Source of the DNA: GCA-2731375 sp964344935
Lineage (GTDB): Bacteria; Pseudomonadota; Alphaproteobacteria; GCA-2731375
Reading direction: 5' to 3'
Length of the DNA stretch: 64,000 nucleotides
Assembly (NCBI GenBank): GCA_964344935.1
Contig: CAYFPL010000003.1
Span: 62,001 to 126,000 of the forward strand
The position numbers were made by a program, and so were the translations under genes. Positions within the stretch are counted from its first letter, which is position 1, and each line of letters starts with the position of its first letter. A model generated the notes under the pieces. The model made no database searches. It was not told the DNA's origin and saw only the letters and a list, made by a program, of their open reading frames with translations. Shown here in pieces: positions 61,490 through 64,000 of this stretch.

Positions 61490-62494
61490 TTAGGACGGCC
61501 GTCCAAGACGTCCCTTGGGATCGAACTCCAGAGCGTCAAAATCACGCAGGCGGTTGGACCGCATGATGATCCTGATGGTCTTGACATATTTTTGCCCGCG
61601 CTCTGAATACCGGCTCAGAGTGCTCGTCAGTGCATAGCCGTCCAGGGGCAGGCCATCGTTGCGGAACGCGGCCCGCTTGGCCCGGAACTTCTCGTAGGCG
61701 AAGTGCGTGTTCAGGTTCCAAACATACTCCCGCACAGACTTGTATAGATTGTGGAAGGCCTTGACCTCGTGGCGTTTGCCCTTTTCCCGGCGCAATGGCA
61801 CCAGTCCCAAACCCTTGCGGAATGTGCGTTGACCAAAGACCGCGTTTCCAAGCCGGGCGAAACGGGATGTGCCCCAGCCCGATTCTTCCGCGCCCTGGGC
61901 TAAGGCGAGGGAGGCCGGCACCACATCGACGCGTTGTTGTAATTCGCTCAAATCGGCGCCCGGAACGTCGTACTCCACAGCCAGACGGTTGAGGAACTCC
62001 GTCTCCTCCGGCGTTAGTCCGCCGCGATCATCGTCGGCCAGCGCGATCAATGCCAGCATACGCCGCCGCTCGGCCAAAACCTCGTGATTGGCTCGCAAGA
62101 CCAGCGGCAATACGGTCTTGATAAATAAATCCTTGCGTTCTTTTGGCGACCTGACCTTGGACAGGTCGGTAGGAAACCGGCTCAAGTATACCGGTGGCAC
62201 CACCGCCTTGCCCTTGCGCAGATCGGCAAGCGAAAGATCCAGCAGATCCCGGCGGCCCGGCCGCCATTTTCTGACTTGCTCCGGTGATCCAAACAAGTTT
62301 GCCAGTTTCAGTGGATCAATGTGGCTGACGCTGCCAGGCATGGCGGTTGCGCCGAGGCTAGTCGCATTCAAGCTCCCCACGCTTGCGTCCTCCGCGCTGA
62401 CCACAGAGGAAGACAAAACTGCAACGCCAACACTTGCGGCTAGCAATGCCACTGCCGCGGCACCCCGTCTCACAATATTCATCCTCGACGCCAT
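61490..62494 (-). CDS. Bax/FlgJ-like glucosaminidase-domain protein
   Basis: 334 residues with an N-terminal signal peptide (VALLAASVGVAVLSSSVVSAED). The C-terminal half has PASLALAQGAEESGWGTSRFA, with the likely catalytic glutamate, then GNAVFGQRTF and NLNTHFAYEKFR. This is the glucosaminidase domain of the E. coli Bax protein and of FlgJ. It should hydrolyse peptidoglycan in the periplasm. The start ATG lacks a strong ribosome site; a second ATG lies 12 bases on. Confidence 0.87.
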   Translation of the reverse strand: MASRMNIVRRGAAAVALLAASVGVAVLSSSVVSAEDASVGSLNATSLGATAMPGSVSHIDPLKLANLFGSPEQVRKWRPGRRDLLDLSLADLRKGKAVVPPVYLSRFPTDLSKVRSPKERKDLFIKTVLPLVLRANHEVLAERRRMLALIALADDDRGGLTPEETEFLNRLAVEYDVPGADLSELQQRVDVVPASLALAQGAEESGWGTSRFARLGNAVFGQRTFRKGLGLVPLRREKGKRHEVKAFHNLYKSVREYVWNLNTHFAYEKFRAKRAAFRNDGLPLDGYALTSTLSRYSERGQKYVKTIRIIMRSNRLRDFDALEFDPKGRLGRPS

Positions 62495-62630
62495 ATTCGG
62501 ACCGGTGTTCGTCCACCGATCCCCCCAACACCCAGTTGCCGGCTATTCCGCCAGCTTGTTGTGCGTTGCACGATTCCAGCGACCTTGTGGTTGCGGAAAC
62601 CTGGAACGCTGTTTCTTACGCGTACGTTCT

Positions 62631-62658
62631 TGTTTACGATTCGTTAACTGGCTGTCAA
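62631..62658 (-). promoter_or_regulatory. Candidate promoter of the Bax-like gene
   Basis: On the minus strand a perfect TTGACA (62653-62658) is 16 bases from a weak -10 box TAAACA (62631-62636). A TATAAT word overlaps the -35 box (62658-62663), so the true promoter could be shifted. The leader to the start codon would be about 136 bases. Confidence 0.35.
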
Positions 62659-62673
62659 TTATACCTGTTCTAG

Positions 62674-62703
62674 CCGCCCGAAGTGAAATCTAATTTCGGG
62701 CGG
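62674..62703. terminator. Hairpin between amidase and Bax-like gene
   Basis: A perfect 9-bp stem CCGCCCGAA/TTCGGGCGG with a 12-base AT-rich loop. No T tract follows on either strand, so it is more likely an mRNA 3' structure or a regulatory element than a classical terminator. Confidence 0.45.
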
Positions 62704-62938
62704 ATGAATCGTCTTCCGTTTTTTCTTTCCCTTCGAAACCGGCAAGCCACAACCAAGCCGGCGGCAAAAAATCAGCGGTTCTGCTGGTGTTTGGATGCCC
62801 GCGTGGATCTCACTTCAATCATTGATCCACTGCACCCCGCCGCTTTGCGGCGTATCGACCCACCTTTCTGGCCGGCCGAACCATTACTTTCGACAAGTTG
62901 ACTATATCAATGCCGCGGATGAATCAACCCCTGCCCGG

Positions 62939-64000
62939 TCAAACGATCCGTTGTTCCATCCAGCGGCAATGGGCCAGAAGCTTCTCATCGCCACCCAGGA
63001 CGCCGACCGCCTGAACGCCCACCGGCAAACCCCGGGCACCTGTATGGCCCGGCAAGTTAATGCAGGGATTGCCTAACAAAGTCCACATCCGGTTGAAGAC
63101 GGGATCGCCCGTGCCATCCAGCCCGGCCGGCGCCTCGCCCGGCGCGCTGGGGCATAGCAGCACGTCAACTGAGCCGAAGATTCCATTCAACTTGCGCCGT
63201 CCCTGTTCGGCGGCTGCCAGCGCGGCGAGATAACTGTCATATTCCACCGCCTGGCCCTGTTCGATCAGGCCGATAATGTGCGGGCTAATACGTTCTAAGT
63301 GGTTCTGGTATTCAAATGCCAGATCGCGGGCGGCGTTCTGGGCCATCACCAGCTTCTGCTGCTCCACCAATTCACCGAACGGTGCCGGCAACTCAACCTC
63401 GACCACCTCGGCACCGGCCGCGGCCAGGCATTTGGCCGCCGCTTCCACCGCATTTTTGCCGTCGGCATCAGCTTCGTCCCATTCATGGGTTCGGCAGAGC
63501 CCGACCTTGGGCTTCAGGCCCGCCCCATCGAAATCTACCGGCGCCCCGACCAGGGCCGCGCGCATCAGGTGGATATCGGCCACTTCGCGGCAAAACCAGC
63601 CCAGGGTGTCCAAGTCATGGGACAGGGCCTTGACGCCATAGAGGGGCAGGCTACCGCGGGTGGCCTTGTAGCCGACCACGCCACAATAGGCCGCCGGGCG
63701 GATAACGGAACCGCCCGTCTGGGTTCCAAACGCGAAGGGCACCATGCAATCGGCCACGGCGGCGGCTGAGCCCGAGGACGAGCCCCCCGGCGTGTGACCC
63801 GGATTGTGAGGGTTGGCGGTCTTGCCTGGCTGGAAATAGGCGAATTCGGTGGTCACCGTCTTACCCATGACGATGCCGCCGGCGGCCTTGGTTAGGGCGA
63901 CACAGGCGGCATCCATGCCCGGCTGATAGTCAGCATAGGCGGCGCTGCCATAGGTCGTGGGCATGTCAACGGTGTCGATGATGTCCTTGACCCCGACGGG
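62939..64000 (-). CDS. Amidase (amidase signature family), 5' end beyond the window
   Basis: The reading frame is open to the right edge, so the N-terminus is missing; about 353 residues are present. PVGVKDIIDTVDMP, read from the last 36 bases and on, carries the catalytic lysine. HTPGGSSSGSAAAVA carries the cis-serine and TQTGGSVIRPA the nucleophilic serine, so the Ser-cisSer-Lys triad is complete. The protein hydrolyses an amide such as allophanate, an aryl amide or an amino-acid amide. The C-terminal part (PCINLPGHTGARGLPVGVQ) is typical of the family. Confidence 0.9.
   Translation of the reverse strand, partial: PVGVKDIIDTVDMPTTYGSAAYADYQPGMDAACVALTKAAGGIVMGKTVTTEFAYFQPGKTANPHNPGHTPGGSSSGSAAAVADCMVPFAFGTQTGGSVIRPAAYCGVVGYKATRGSLPLYGVKALSHDLDTLGWFCREVADIHLMRAALVGAPVDFDGAGLKPKVGLCRTHEWDEADADGKNAVEAAAKCLAAAGAEVVEVELPAPFGELVEQQKLVMAQNAARDLAFEYQNHLERISPHIIGLIEQGQAVEYDSYLAALAAAEQGRRKLNGIFGSVDVLLCPSAPGEAPAGLDGTGDPVFNRMWTLLGNPCINLPGHTGARGLPVGVQAVGVLGGDEKLLAHCRWMEQRIV

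Larger units (their letters stand above)
62495..62938. other. Intergenic region between the amidase and the Bax-like gene
   Basis: About 444 bases with no credible gene on either strand. It contains one clear hairpin and a probable promoter for the Bax-like gene. Short frames in it are not supported by any family pattern. Confidence 0.7.

Overview
The window looks like a chromosomal segment of a high-GC alphaproteobacterium, probably a Rhodospirillales-like lineage. This is inferred from gene order and gene families, not from a database search. Supporting signs are the long minus-strand chain tsaB-rimI / mucR / fur / miaB / phoH / HD-phosphodiesterase / ybeY / corC / lnt / PhrR-PraR regulator / metK / trmB / rimP / nusA / ylxR / infB / rbfA / truB / rpsO / pnp, a MucR-type regulator, and FAD-dependent GlcDEF. 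No integrase, transposase, phage gene or CRISPR array was seen.

Region 1 (1-9.7 kb): rpmJ with its own terminator, a glycolate oxidase operon glcDEF, a metallo-beta-lactamase-fold hydrolase, a phytanoyl-CoA dioxygenase-like enzyme, pyridoxal kinase, an orphan histidine kinase with three tandem related PAS repeats, and a tRNA-Val(GAC). Region 2 (9.9-19.3 kb): small secreted or hydrolytic genes, a short inverted repeat element, an enoyl-CoA hydratase and an aminotransferase. It also holds an unusual isolated locus: a TadE-like pseudopilin with a Ser/Lys tail, a TadG-like protein with a glycine/threonine-rich C-terminal half, and two polytopic membrane proteins. Region 3 (19.3-36.6 kb) is catabolic. 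It has a divergent TPP-enzyme/acyl-CoA synthetase versus MaoC/luciferase-like module, glutamate dehydrogenase, an MFS transporter next to a 2-hydroxyacid dehydrogenase, and a tight Rieske dioxygenase alpha/beta - TauD-like dioxygenase - amidohydrolase operon. That operon is followed by a VOC protein and a divergent MocR/PdxR-type regulator.

Region 4 (36.7-59.6 kb) is the conserved translation/RNA/envelope housekeeping block on the minus strand. Intrinsic terminators flank pnp, separate trmB from rimP, and probably attenuate between rpsO and pnp. Region 5 (59.6-64 kb): a RutE-like nitroreductase, a secreted polysaccharide deacetylase-like protein with a changed metal motif, a Bax/FlgJ-like glucosaminidase, and an amidase cut by the right edge.

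The best candidates for undescribed biology are the Rieske/TauD/amidohydrolase operon with its putative regulator, and the isolated TadE/TadG plus membrane-protein locus. Substrates and functions of both are inference.
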